Source: Pristionchus mayeri (taxonomy: Eukaryota; Nematoda; Chromadorea; Rhabditida; Neodiplogasteridae). Taken from it: a stretch of DNA of 64,000 nt. Below, piece after piece: positions 14,201-44,364 of the stretch (position 1 is its first letter; each line of letters begins with the position of its first letter). The stretch lies in NCBI GenBank assembly GCA_036245805.1, contig BTRK01000003.1, positions 28,096,685-28,160,684 on the forward strand. The letters run 5' to 3'. Under the pieces are notes generated by a model. The model searched no databases and was not told where the DNA came from. It saw nothing but the letters and a program-made list of their open reading frames with translations. The translations under genes were made by a program, and so were the position numbers.

Positions 14201-16818
14201 GATTGAAGCAGCGGACTTGCTGCATTATTCAACTCAATGGAGAAAAGACTTCAACTTGGTCGGAACTCTTCCATGAAACTTTCTCAAAAAATGGGCAGAA
14301 ATGGGAGAAGACCGAGTTGGAAATGCGCCTTTCGAAGCCCCGCAGTAAGATTGATGAGCAGACTCAGAAAGAGAAGAGGAAGGGGAAGGGGAGAGAAGGG
14401 AGGAAGAGGTGTTCTTAATGCTTTCCTCATTTCGTCCCGAGGAGTGCCTATACTACCAAGCGAACGAGGGAATACAAAAAGAGTTAAAAGTAAAGGTATT
14501 CTCTAGGCAACTCCCCCTGCAGGCTGCCTGGCATGTCTCTAGATATGAAGGTGATAGAGAACGCAAATATTTCCGAAAAATCATCGGGGGTGTTCCAATG
14601 TGGGAAATGCCGTCTCTTTGAGTGGGAGGCTCTCGGATTTCTCGAATGCATCCAAATGTCGGGCATTCATGGAATTTCCAATGTTTGTTTTGGACTTTGA
14701 AGGTGTCAAAATGAGATGGAAAGGAGCGCGAAAGTGGAGTAGTATCGCAGGTAATTGAACCAGAAACTGCAGGGGTGCACGGGCTCGCCCCAACTTCGGA
14801 GGGTGAGTTATGACTGTATCTCTTCCTCCTCCTCTCCATACAAAGGCCATCGCTCTCATAACTCTTCTCTCTCCCTCTCCCACTAGCGTTTCCGTGAATA
14901 TAAATGAGTGTGAGTTAGGGGAAGAGTGAGAGATTGTGACAAGTGTGTGGACTGGAAACAGGTTGCTCCTCCCTCCATCCCCTGATAGAGGGATCAGGGT
15001 GGGGCAGAGGAAAATGGCTTTGCCTGGCAATGATCTCCCGAGCATAGATTAAGTGAAAATGTACAGCACAAAGAGTGAGCAATTTTGGAATGTAAGGCGA
15101 GATGAGTAAACGATGGAACAAGGCGACCTGCGTTATGAGCGATCGGATAGATCAGGATTGTTTGCGCTTGGCACCTTTTGTTTACTGATGCATGACCTCG
15201 GAAGAGAACTACGTGCTGATCTGGTCTGGTACTGTAGATCAAGTGGTGGAGGAAGATCACTTCTCATGTTGATCGCGAACTGAATAAAGATTCAGAGATC
15301 AAGCTTTCCCTACTCTCCTTATGACAAGGTTTCCCTACGCAGCCGAAAATCCGACAAATTCATCCGGATTCCTGATTCGGGAGATTACGGTAATGATAAG
15401 CCGGTGGATTGATTGATTACGCAATCACAAAAGGGGAAAGGAGGGGAGATAAACGCGAGTGATAAGCGGATGATAATGATAAATGGCTGATGGTGAAGGG
15501 AAGAGAAAGGGAAAGGAGATGGGAGAGGAGAAAGCAGTCAACGACTGCTACAGATGGCCAGAAGTCGAGTGAACTCAGTAGGGAGACGAGGGAGGCATTG
15601 CTTTGAAGGCACGCTTATTCATTGCAAATAGTGGCAATGAAATTCAAAGCTTCGCCCAATTGGCTCTGTACATTCATACGACGAATGGAATGATCTACTC
15701 GAGTGGAATGGTGCTATTCCCATACCATCTCAGCTTTAGCTCTGATTCATTCACTCTGTCATCTCCCTCTGATAGGGAAAGACCACGGCACAAAAAGGTC
15801 TCAGAGCGGAAACGTACGATTGCGCAGGCGACGATTACTAATCGCGCAAATCTAATTCAATTTTGTACAGTGCGACGTTTCCCGCTGTGCACACCACGAG
15901 GAGATCAAAGAGAAGAGAGATCGACGGAAGTTGTCACTACTTGCACGATATGAAGTTTTTTGCACTTTCGATTCGAGAGCATCGAGATTAGAACAAGTCG
16001 AGGTCAAAACACATAATTTTATCTGATCAATGCTAAAGAGTGCGCGAAACAGCAAGATGAGTCCTCACTCGAACCGACGCACATTGGGTAGGTCAAGGAT
16101 TAGCCGCCTTCCTCTCTACGATTAGCCATTCTCTCGTGTTCTGCTCTGTCAATCGTCTCTCAGATTTATCCCATCTCTGCCTCTCTGTCTCTCTCTGATC
16201 TGCGCACTCTCTCGTTACCGCCCATCTAATAGCCAATTCTCTCCCTGAATGAGGAGAGAAGAGATCGTGCGGGCAAAAAGAAGAAGGTGAGAAGAAGGTC
16301 GAGGGAAAAAAAGAGCCTCGCTAAACCGTCTTAGAACCTGCCGATCCCACTGGAATTGCCTGCCCTGCCTTCAAATTACACTGAACTATGCATTCGATAC
16401 TCTCTTTGGAGTGTTCACGGAATAGATTTTTCAACTCTAAGAAATAGGTTGAATTTGTAAATGCCTTGCATGTGTGGATCATGATGGGAACGATTTATTC
16501 GGTCTCTTTCAGTTGCATGTTTCACTCGAGCAGAATAATAAATCACCGGTCATCTCGACTTGTAGAGCGGCGCCATATGTGAGGAGCAGTGGGGATTCAA
16601 GGGAAATTATTACTATTATTGATTGGAGGAGAGATACGGCAGACCAGACTACGCTAACCGCGCTAGGGTAAGTGTGCAGGGAAATAGGAACAATGAAATA
16701 AATAACATTAACAGACGAACACTAGAAGAGGAACGGAGAAATGAGCGGTGTGATATGAAAGGAGATGACTCGTAGGTTGTGGAAGGGGATTAGTGTATGG
16801 TAGAAGAATGTTCAAAGA
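11297..16818. other. No gene recognised; putative 5' intron or intergenic DNA
   Basis: This 5.5 kb lies between the most 5' recognised exon of the left gene and the 3' end of rbf-1. Open frames are short and GA/CT-biased. A strong plus-strand donor (GTAAGTG after 16671) follows a 65-codon open frame, but no partner acceptor or family similarity was found. Upstream exons of the left gene must lie here if its model is correct. Confidence 0.4.
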
Positions 16819-34738
<17,920 letters not shown>

Positions 34739-34811
34739 CTTCGGTGTCGGGCCACGACTCGAGCCTTAAGGCGCTAAGGTCACCTAAGTTCCTTAAGGAA
34801 GGTTAGGGTAC

Positions 34812-35649
34812 CTGGCGGGGAGACAAGCAGAGTCTCATGGTCGTAGGCTGGAGTGACGGGCGATTGGAGAGGGCGCGATCTGAGAGAATGAGGAGATGGG
34901 GGTAACCAAGTAGAAGAAGATGCCGTGCCATGAACAATCCCCTTAGTCAGCAGAGTGTAACCAGAGGGCGGAGTCTGCCCTTCCAGAGAACTTCGACCCC
35001 ATGGAACCAGGCTGGTTCAGGTTTGGGGGCTGGTACCTGATAAAGCGACGAGGTGAGGGGCAGCAGAGCCAACTGGTGGGTTTGGAGCAGGCGGAGGAGG
35101 AGGGAGTACCAGCGGAGGTCGACGGAACCGAAACCGAGTGACGATCCAGCTTGCTTGGTACGGTCCTGCTACCGGGATTAGGTTTGTTGCACTGGATCCT
35201 TGGTTCCGGAACTACTTCAAGTTGTTGCAGAGGCCTCATGAATCTTTCAGGCCACTTGAAGTTAAGGGATCATCTCGGAGGAAGAGGGAGGGGCGTGGCG
35301 TGACCTACCTGTTCTCCTCGGCTGCAGCAGCTGCAGCAGCACGGACGACAGCCTGGGGTCTTGGGGTTGTCGGAGTGGTGTAGTATTGAGAGAGAGTGGA
35401 AGGGAGAAGGAGAGAGGAGGGGAGAGGGAGAGGGAGGAGGGAGAGGGGCGGAGTCGAGAGAGAAGAGGAGAAATGAGGAAGACGAACCGCTTTAGATCGA
35501 GTGAAGAGATGCGAATTAATGAACGCAGATTGAGGGGATTCCTTGAGGGGGAAGTGATGCAGCAGGGGATTCTGCTGCAGCTGCTGCATCGGCTGTAGTT
35601 GCTGTCGAATGATCCGGGAGAAAGAGTTGTGCGTGAAGTTTGCTCGTGG
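34812..35649 (-). CDS. Probable further 5' exons of rbf-1 (boundaries unresolved)
   Basis: Immediately upstream of the exon carrying the MSGARD start, a minus-strand segment reads Ser/Pro-rich peptide (TPPSGYTLLTKG to HETLLVSPPG). It ends in one coding base at a GTACCC donor at 34812, and that base completes the first codon of the 34764 exon. Further up, a Gln/Ala/Pro-rich frame (QPMQQLQQNPLLHHFP; a run of seven alanines) ends at a GTAGGT donor near 35312 and joins in phase to a segment starting near 35244. The joins between about 35033 and 35170 could not be settled because two frames are open. If real, the protein has a longer disordered N-terminus and the ATG at 34738 is internal. Confidence 0.4.
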
Positions 35650-35816
35650 TCATGGTGGTGTTGTCTCGTAGTAATCAGTGATCGCTTGTCTTTCGCTTGT
35701 TTTTCGATCTTTCAACAATAGGTACGTGTGGTGAGAATTTGCGGAAATCCCATTAAGAGCTCATTTTAATGGAAATAGCTCTGACTCTGTTCTCTATTAA
35801 TTCTCCGACCTGTAGT

Positions 35817-35829
35817 GGGGGGGGGGGGG
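35817..35829. repeat. 13-bp guanine tract
   Basis: Uninterrupted run of 13 G in non-coding DNA upstream of the small plus-strand reading frame at 35989. Confidence 0.95.
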
Positions 35830-35988
35830 TAGTGGGCGAGACGCGGTTACGGTAACACCTTCTGATCAAGGATGAGCTCGCTTTCCACGGATTACAGTCT
35901 GCTTTTCCGGAGGATTAGCTCTTTCCTCGAATCACTCGCTGTATCGTGTTTTCCTCCGTTTGCTCTGAATTTCACTCGATTTAGTGCG

Positions 35989-36235
35989 ATGAATTTCGCA
36001 TTTCCTGAAGTGATTCGGAAACCCGAAGGGAAAGATGAAGAAGACGTCGCTAATGCGGATAATTCGAGTAACGACATCAAGACTGGAGAGATTCCTTCCC
36101 AAACATCGGAAGAACGAGGTCGAAGAAGACTGTGGATTGTTTCCCGACCAAGACAAATATGTTCCCCCTGTCCGGTTCCAAGTCGTTGACGCCAATTTGA
36201 AGCGAATCGAGGATGCACTCTTTGAGAGCAAATAG
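35989..36235 (+). pseudogene. Small acidic-protein frame broken by an apparent 1-bp frameshift
   Basis: From ATG 35989 the plus strand reads a natural-looking acidic peptide (MNFAFPEVIRKPEGKDEED, then NADNSSNDIKTGEIPSQTSE) up to about 36110. The frame then becomes Arg-rich and ends at 36189. The adjacent frame, from about 36115 to the TAG at 36233-36235, continues equally naturally (CGLFPDQDKYVPPVRF, then QVVDANLKRIEDALFESK). One extra base near 36108-36118 would account for the switch and give a protein of about 80 aa. Alternatives are a sequencing or assembly error, or a very short intron with a GTCGAAG donor. The upstream frame can be extended to an ATG at 35872. I recognise no family. It lies on the strand opposite rbf-1, between that gene's putative 5' exons. 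Confidence 0.45.
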
Positions 36236-37467
36236 TCCACAGAAGTAGAGGGTATCATGGTGACTTCGGGTTGATTTCGATGACCTCCTCCTCCCATTCC
36301 GCGTATCCTCGGAATAGACTGATCGCTTCAATTAACTCTTCCTCCAATCAATCAGAGAAGTGACGAGAGAGCACGCGAGAATGAGAGAGTCTTATCAAGA
36401 TGGGCTTCGACCAGGAAGGAAGGGGATATTGGCCAGTGGCTCCAAATGATATGCAGTCTGCCGAAAATGATTGAATCATCACTAGGGCATAGGGACTAGA
36501 CACAGAAACTGCACTAATTAGGAGTCCACTTCTAGGAAACGCCCAAAGGTCAAGTTTCAAGTGGGAGTCTCTATTTCGGCCATTCTTGTGCGCCAACTTA
36601 TCAATCAAGTGCTAGTATTGTAGTATTAAAAATAGCAACAGGCTCAGCCAGGGCATGGGAATGGATTACTGGATAACAGTTCGGATCTCTGAGCAGTTGA
36701 GTGGGTATTTGTCACCTGGGAAGCCTCTAGTTCATCTCAAGTGATTTCGCACAGTGAGTGTTTTCCCTTCTCGCCTTTCGAAAGTACGGACACACTAGGC
36801 ATTTTCTTCGTTTCTCACTTCTCGGCTAATGTGCCATCTCCCGATGTCATTAGCGAAGCCACGAGTGGAGAGGAGTACTGTAAACCATATTCCAGGTGAA
36901 ACTGAATGGAAAATGGAGGCAACACTTCTTGATGATCTAACTGCAGAAGAGGGCGAGGTGCTACTTCACTCATCCTCTTTCTATTCTCGCACTACTGATG
37001 GCCGTCATTGGAATCGGTAATGGGCCTTGGCGCGATATGAATTGTGTCCTCTCTCTCTCCATCGCTCCATGTCTCATGTCTTATTTCCGATGCTGCGGGC
37101 CTGCGGGTTCTCTGCACTCTCTCCGTTTCCCATACTCTATCGTCTCTCTCTAGCAGCGAGAGAGCACATGGAATTAAGAGAGTCGACGAGCACAAGTCTA
37201 ATTATCCCCCGACCGTGGACAGAGGAAAAAATGAGCACGAAAGAAGAAGAAAGAAGAGAGAATGAAATTGGGCCCGGAGGATGTTTCGTCGCTTCATGGT
37301 AGTTTTTACTCAGAAGATGATCTCTGGCTTCGAAATCGAATTGAGACCGAAGCCGAAAAATAAGGAAGAACAGAGAATACCATCGGAAAATAGTAAGAAT
37401 GGAGGCGAATTTTGACTGGTTTATTGGTGGGTGAAATAAGGAACAAAAATCAGAGAAAGAGACTCAC
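36236..37467. other. No gene recognised
   Basis: Non-coding by eye. Open frames are short and lack splice partners. Confidence 0.4.
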
Positions 37468-37522
37468 TGGCCATTGTAGAACTTGTCTCGACTGCTACGG
37501 TGCATCCATCGATTATCGATTT
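37468..37522 (-). CDS. Isolated coding-like exon, unidentified
   Basis: A TTTCAG acceptor, 55 nt and a consensus GTGAGTC donor on the minus strand. The frame with two leading and two trailing bases reads IDNRWMHRSSRDKFYNGQ. The strong donor and acceptor and the composition support a genuine exon. It lies upstream of the rbf-1 5' region on the same strand, so it could be a more distal exon of that gene. No in-phase partner was found. Confidence 0.4.
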
Positions 37523-38429
37523 CTGAAATGAAAAATATCAAATTAGAGGGTCTCGAAAGGAAAAGGAGAAGGGCATTTCTCGAAACAGGAGAGTCGACTG
37601 AAAGGAGAGAGCCGAGTGGAGGACTAATCAACGATAATTATATCCGAAAATGAATGGGGGGGATATTTTCGAGAGAACGAACGAATTAATGGGCAAAAAG
37701 GCGATGAAGGGGTCGTTTTCAATAGGCGAAGAGTGATTCAGAGGGGAAATGCGTGGAACGGGAATGATTTCATCCCTGAGATTGAGATTTGCAAGCAATG
37801 CATGAATGGTTTGAGGGCAGAAAGGGGAGAAGGAGGGGGGGGGGCGAGTCTCGGTGAGAACCGATATTTTTGCGCTATTGAGGACCTCGTCTGTCTGTGG
37901 GTCTCCCTCTGTCTGTAGCGAATCAAATATTCAATTAGGTAGGGATGGACATCATAACATCACTTATTAGAGAAGAGAAGAGACGAAAAAACAGCATGCG
38001 GGCGCTCACGAATCTTCTGATGGAAACTGAGAGATGCCGAGCAAGTTATTGCATGGAACGGGAACATGTCGAAGGAGGTAGAAATGGCCATCGGAGTCGT
38101 TAAGTTCTCCTCTTTCCAAGTGGAGTATAGAACAAAGTCGAGGAGAGAGGGTTAATTGAAAGCGGAACAAAGAACATGCGACTATTTAAATGGGAGGTTG
38201 GAAGTTGATGGAAGTGAAGGAAAGAAGGGAAGGAAAGGGAGGAAACCAACGTGAATTAGAAGGGAATTCTCATCAGAAGTACGTGTCTTCGAGAGAAAGA
38301 GAAAAGAGCGAAAAGTTGTGGGGGCAAATGAATAGAAGAGCGGATCGGAGACGAAGAAGGACGGGCCAGTTCCCTGTGAATGAAGAGAAGTTGCGAATGG
38401 GAGCCCATCAGACTAATACGGAGGAAGAT
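37523..38429. other. No gene recognised
   Basis: Purine-rich non-coding DNA with a 10-bp G tract at 37835-37844. Confidence 0.4.
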
Positions 38430-38437
38430 GCCATAAA

Positions 38438-39157
38438 TAGAGACCGCAAGGTGGGTGACCGAATTGCTTTGGCAGGGTCATTTGTGGGTCTAATGTATCC
38501 CTTTGGGGCTAAATCAGGCCATACTTTTTGCCGTTTGGAGATATCGTATCGTTGACTCGAGTTATGGCCCAAAAACACCTCGAAAGAGTCACAACGGACA
38601 GGGAGTCGAAATCGAGACGAGAGCGAAGTGGGCGGAGCCCGCTCTGCCTGGTTTCTCCAAAAGTTTGAGCATAGCTTCGCGTCGAGCTTGCTCGAGGATG
38701 AGAGGAAAGGCAGAGGTCCTCAAGAGCGCGCGCTCTCTGCACACGCCGGGTGAGAGATAAGCGAGCAAGTAGAGAGGAAGCACCGCCCCTTCGCAGTTCC
38801 ATTAGCGCACGCTCTTGAACCATTGAAATGAAATGATTAATCGGAAAAAAATCCAAAAAATACGTTCTCGGTGTCAATCGACGCCTAAAATCAGGAACAA
38901 TCCATCGCACCATGCCCGTGTTAAGAATTGTCGTCGGAACCTTTTCATTCCCCTATCATGAACCCTAAATCGGTCTTTTTTAGATATTTCTGATTAGATA
39001 ATGCATGACGGGCACCCTGTCGTTTATAGACGCTAGTTAGACGTACCCAAAAATGTTTTTTCCATATTTTTTGGATAAGTATTCGCAGCGTCATTTCAAG
39101 AACCAGATTTCGACGCGCCTCTTTCTCCTCCTAAGTGGGCGGAGCCTGCGGTCTCTA
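38438..39157. mobile_element. hAT-like non-autonomous transposon, copy 1 (720 bp)
   Basis: The ends are inverted copies of TAGAGACCGCA. The element is flanked on both sides by the identical octamer GCCATAAA (38430-38437 and 39158-39165). An 8-bp target duplication is the hallmark of the hAT superfamily. A second copy in opposite orientation lies at 41935. The interior can be read as a 134-codon open frame, but nothing in it resembles a transposase, and the same frame in copy 2 differs by a single residue simply because the DNA is almost identical. I therefore treat it as a MITE mobilised by a transposase elsewhere. Confidence 0.85.
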
Positions 39158-39752
39158 GCCATAAAGTCCATTGACATGCGGAGAGAGTGAGTAGAACGTT
39201 TGCATTGGTCAATAAACTGATAAACTGCTCGGAATAATCTATGAAACAATCTAGCTGCTGCATTCAAAGTCTCTAAGACAACCGATATTCCTAGCGCTGC
39301 CGTTAAAGGGCATCCACATAACGCGACAAACATGGATAATTTCAGTTAGACGTCTGCTAGGTTGACTGCAAGCAAAGTGTCCCCGGAGCAAAGTGCTTCA
39401 TGGGTACGCTACGCTCATTCGCGAACTATTGCAATCTCCCTTACCTAATTGAAAACTTGAGTAACTTATGCGCGAATTTCCAGCGAGATCCGACGAGTGA
39501 AAGAGGAGAGAAGAGACTCGATTGAAGGAGGACTGTCTTCTTCTGAGTAGGCGAGTCTGCTCAGCAGCTTCATATTACTGTTTTACGTATTTCAATTCCC
39601 GAGAGAGAAGAAGGCCGACGACACTTTCTCTGAAGAGGAGAGGGCACTCAGGGAGAGACACTCACTCAGGTGATCGAGAAACACGAGTGACAGTTAGATG
39701 CATCTTGCACAGATAGGTATGGATGAGTGAGGAAACAAGTGAGAATGAATAA

Positions 39753-40753
39753 ATATGAGGCCGTTTGCCTAAGAATCGAGCAGGGACCGGGACAGCAAAA
39801 AAACTCGATTCTCTGTAACAATGTGTTTTGGGGTAATCGAAGGTGCTGAAAACGGTGGACACATTCATTTTGCTCCCAGAGTCGTCGTTGGCTCCAGACG
39901 GCGTAACGTCGAAAACAGGTTTTCGCTTATTCCGCCTCCAGAAAGCGCCAGAATTACGCGAATAAGGTTTCCGGGGTATAATTTCAGGCTGATTGCGCCT
40001 ATCTAGATCATTTTTCGCTAATTATTAAAATAATTTTTAAAAAATCAACTTTTCGAATACGCAATTTCGAGACGAGTGAGTTATATGGTTGGAACCGCCA
40101 TGACGTGCGGATTCAGAATCTCAAATTTCATAGATTTTCGCCCTAGGGTTTTCGAAATTGATGTGAAAATGTGAGCCGAGAACAGTGGTAAACGGGTCGG
40201 CACTCCACTCTCCCCCTCTTCCCTAGCGAGGAAGAGGCGAGAGAGTGTGGTGGTAAGAGAGAGCCCAGAGGGAACGAGAGGGGAGACGAGAGATTAGCGC
40301 CGTTTTCGCACGAATTCTACTCACATTTTCACATCAATTTCGAAAACCCTAGGGCGAACATCTATGAAATTTGAGATTCTGAATCCGCACGTCATGGCGG
40401 TTCCAACCATATAACTCACTCGTCTCGAAATTGCGTATTCGAAAAGTTGATTTTTTAAAAATTATTTTAATAATTAGCGAAAAATGAAGTGGATGGGCGT
40501 AATCAGCATGAAATTCTACCCCGGAAACCATGTTCGCGTAATTTTAGCGCTTTCTGGAGAGGCGGAATACGCGAAAACCTGTTTTCGACGTTACGCCGTC
40601 TGGAGCCAACGACGACTCTGGGAGCAAAATGAATATGTCCACCGTGTTCAGCACCTTCGACTACCCCAAAACACATTGTTACAGAGAATCGAGTTTTTTT
40701 GCTGTCCCTGAACCTGCCGCATCTGCTCGATTCTTAGGCAAACGGCCTCATAT
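39753..40753. repeat. Fold-back (inverted-repeat) element, arms about 425 bp
   Basis: The left arm 39753-40175 and right arm 40320-40753 are reverse complements with scattered mismatches and small indels. They enclose a 144-bp loop. The outer ends read ATATGAGGCCG and its complement. The arms could form a long hairpin or double-stranded RNA if transcribed. I did not find a clear target-site duplication. Confidence 0.88.
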
Positions 40754-41773
40754 AGAGCCAGCGAGGTCCCATACGTAGGAATCCCGAGGCCTGAGTAGAA
40801 GGGAAAAAGGAGAGACTAAAATGAATTAGTAGGAACTTTTCTGACGATGTTTCGAGATTCGAGGAAAACAGACGAAATTGACGAGCGAAGAGAGGAAAGG
40901 AAGAAAGGAACCTCCGAATGGATCTACCACAATACATTTCAGAATCTCTTCACGTTGTTCATCGGATTCGAGATGAGAACCCATGCTTCATGGAGAGTCG
41001 TTGCCATATTTCACTGGTTCGAAGATCCCCCTGCTACAGTACCGTGAAAGGAGAAAGGAGTCAGTGGGGAAAGTGGCGAATTCCTTCCTCGAGAGGACTC
41101 TTCTCGAGCCTCGTTGTCTTGAGTGGAACTGAGAACCGGAGATTGGAAAGACCAGAGATTGATAGGCTCTATCCTACTAGAGAATGGACGCTCCCAGGCA
41201 AATAGCACGGTTTTATGTCCTAGTCTTGGTCAAAAATCAGAGGTGTAAATGTGGGGATGGAGTGGAGGAGAGGAGGAAGAGGCCAATTAATGACGAGTAG
41301 AGGAGGAAACTCGGCCCGATCCACGAGAAATGACAGAAAGAGAGCAGGAGAGCTCATAAAAAGTTGATGAGTCAGGGCAAGTCGACGGGTAAATCGGCAT
41401 TTCGAGCGAAGTCGTGGGTACGCATGGGTTCGCTTCGTTTATGAGGATCAGAAATAGCTGGATGCACCCGGAATAGGCCGATCCACTTGAGTTATTGGTG
41501 GAGATAAGGCCCATGTGAAAGCGGGCAACGGACTGACGAGGTGAGATTTAATGGGCAGTGGGGGAGACCGACGACTACACGTGATGATACTGATCATGGA
41601 AGGGAAACAGATGACGACATCGACAAAGGGGAATGCCGACTATGGTGCCATTCGAATTTAACTGCCAGTTTTCACACCCGAAGAGACCAGAATTCTATTA
41701 CTTTGACAGTAATCGGAAATCCAAAGTTCTAGTCCTGGTTGCGGTTCCGAATTGTGCTCGTTCTCCAAGCTAA

Positions 41774-43036
41774 ATACAGTCCGGTCAGATCCCTACTGAA
41801 AACGGGACTCCCCGGGAGTCCCCGGATGTCCCCCCGTGTCCCCCCGCCATTTTGCGGCTCGGGCAGAGAAAGAACTAATTCGAATTTTTGGTTTTCAGAC
41901 TCAGGAGGTCCTTCCCGATCGATTGGCATATAATTAGAGACCGCAGGCTCCGCCCACTTAGGAGGAGAAAGAGGCGCGTCGAAATCTGGTTCTTGAAATG
42001 ACGCTGCGAATACTTATCCAAAAAATATGGAAAAAACATTTTTGGGTACGTCTAACTAGCGTCTATAAACGACAGGGTGCCCGTCATGCATTATCTAATC
42101 AGAAATATCTAAAAAAAGACCGATTTAGGGTTCATGATAGGGGAATGAAAAGGTTCCGACGACAATTCTTAACACGGGCATGGTGCGATGGATTGTTCCT
42201 GATTTTAGGCGTCGATTGACACCGAGAACGTATTTTTTGGATTTTTTTCCGATTAATCATTTCATTTCAAAGGTTCAAGAGCGTGCGCTAATGGAACTGC
42301 GAAGGGGCGGTGCTTCCTCTCTACTTGCTCGCTTATCTCTCACCCGGCGTGTGCAGAGAGCGCGCGCTCTTGAGGACCTCTGCCTTTCCTCTCATCCTCG
42401 AGCAAGCTCGACGCGAAGCTATGCTCAAACTTTTGGAGAAACCAGGCAGAGCGGGCTCCGCCCACTTCGCTCTCGTCTCGATTTCGACTCCCTGTCCGTT
42501 GTGACTCTTTCGAGGTGTTTTTGGGCCATAACTCGAGTCAACGATACGATATCTCCAAACGGCAAAAAGTATGGCCTGATTTAGCCCCAAAGGGATACAT
42601 TAGACCCACAAATGACCCTGCCAAAGCAATTCGGTCACCCACCTTGCGGTCTCTACATATAATTCATATATTCATAAATTTGCGATAATTCGTTATTTAA
42701 TTTTGAAAATCAAGGATAATTAATCGGAAACGAAGAACTACGGTAGATAATTTGCACATTCGCCGGTCCAGCTCTGGATCCATCTAGTTAACTACCGTAG
42801 TTCTTCGTTTCCGAGTAATTATCCTTGATTTTCAAAATTAAATTACTATTTATCGCAAATTTATGAATTTATGAATTATATGCCAATCGATCGGGAAGGA
42901 CCTCCTGAGTCTGAAAACCAAAAATTCTAATTAGTTCTTTCTCTGCCCGAGCCGCAAAATGGCGGGGGGACACGGGGGGACATCCGGGGACTCCCGGGGA
43001 GTCCCGTTTTCATGTAGGGATCTGACCGGACTGTAT
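41774..43036. repeat. Fold-back element interrupted by the hAT-like element
   Basis: The outer arms (41774-41934 and about 42880-43036) are inverted copies starting ATACAGTCCGG. They contain mirrored runs of C or G. The arms continue inward through an AT-rich segment to a central palindrome with CTACGGTAG and CTACCGTAG. The 721-bp hAT-like copy splits the left arm at 41935. Removing it and one 8-bp duplicate restores a palindrome of about 534 bp. Confidence 0.85.
41935..42655. mobile_element. hAT-like non-autonomous transposon, copy 2 (721 bp, inverted)
   Basis: Same terminal sequence TAGAGACCGCA as the copy at 38438, in opposite orientation. It is flanked by the perfect 8-bp duplication CATATAAT (41927-41934 and 42656-42663). 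The intact duplications and near identity to copy 1 suggest recent transposition. Its host is itself a fold-back element, so the order of insertion is clear. Confidence 0.88.
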
Positions 43037-44350
43037 AGGTATTTGTGGTCGGTGGAAGATACGATGTAGAAGGGGTAGTGCTGACTCGTCATTGGTCGTG
43101 AGGTGGTGAAGAGATGAATGTGGGAGAGAACACACGGGAGGAAATGTGAGGAGCGAAATGGCTTCAGAGACAAGAGACTCAAGGGGAGAAGTTTGTGAGG
43201 AGAAGAGGAGAAGGAGGGAGGAGGAAGGAGGAAGAGGAGTGGGTCTGACCAGATGAGCACATCGAGGAAGGGGAAATGGGCTGGGCTGAAGAGATACACT
43301 TATTTTAGGCCGGATTGGAATAGAGAGGCGCGTTTTAGAACCATGAGAGGGGAGTAAATTAAGCAGGTTCATATTCAGAAAACTGAATCTATTCGAGGGA
43401 ATGAGCGGACTAGAAAGAATTGTGTCTCAGGCAGAGGGATTCTCGTGAGATTGGAATGAAGGCGCATTTCTCACGGGAACGATCCACTGTGTGAGAAGGA
43501 GGAGAATGGAATGAAGCTCTCCTTCTCTCCCTCCCTCCTCCTACTCCGTTCCACTCCACTCCACGCCCTCTTTAACCTAGCAAATTTGCTATTCCTACTC
43601 TCTATTGTTCTCGAGCCATCGACGTCCACAAGAGACGCCTGCCCTGCATGTGGGTGTTGAACAAAAATGAAGATATTTATAGCAATGCATAATCAATAGA
43701 GCGAATATGATTGTAATTTGCACGGCGAAATAGGCAAGGTGAAACTAGAAGTACGGTAGCAGAAAATAAATCACTTCCCGATAAATTTGAAAGTATTACG
43801 GTAGGCGCAATTCGCGGTTTTGGCGATTTTGCGCTCCTATCGTGGTGTTATTTTTCCTGATAACGAATCAAAGTGCAGATCCATTTTCGTCGGGTTTTCG
43901 TTCGATTTCGTTGAAACGCGAAGTGGGGTGGTAGCTGGGGAGTCAACGTATTGAAGCGTGTTCGCGTGAGGCGACTGCTTCTTCCCAGTCAGCGCGGCTA
44001 TTAGTCCCCGCCCGTTTCTCGCCTCTGTCTCTCTCCCCTTCATTCACTCGCCTGAATGACTTCCATCTCTTGCTCTGCCTGCATTCAATTCGAAGTATTG
44101 CTCGATTGTCATGTTTCTTGCCGCATTGTCTCGTGATTGATTCCTTTCCCATGCATGCGCGATGTCGTGATACGCGCCCAAGATTCTTATTTGTCAGTCG
44201 TTTTTGGTAACCAAAGAATTGCTAGGCTTCCTAAGGCCCTGACCACTAAGGATTATATCCCAAATCTTGACTATTTATGACTATCCACCTCCGCTTTCTC
44301 CTGTTATTCGTATTCGCTCAATTGATTTTTTGTGAAGCTTACAAACCTAT
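43037..44350. other. Upstream region of the PRPSAP gene; no other gene recognised
   Basis: Intergenic DNA. TACGGTAG motifs occur near 43753 and 43798. A promoter is expected here, but no canonical element could be singled out by eye. Confidence 0.4.
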
Positions 44351-44357
44351 TTTGCAG
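44351..44357 (+). promoter_or_regulatory. Splice acceptor just before the PRPSAP start codon
   Basis: TTTGCAG ends 7 bp before ATG 44365. No upstream coding exon was found. In a nematode this fits a trans-spliced leader acceptor or the end of a 5' UTR intron. Confidence 0.5.
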
Positions 44358-44364
44358 GCTAGCA

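Noticed and set aside
42180..42584. 134-codon frame repeated at 38509-38913
   Set aside because: It lies inside the hAT-like MITE and is conserved only because the two DNA copies are nearly identical; no transposase motif.
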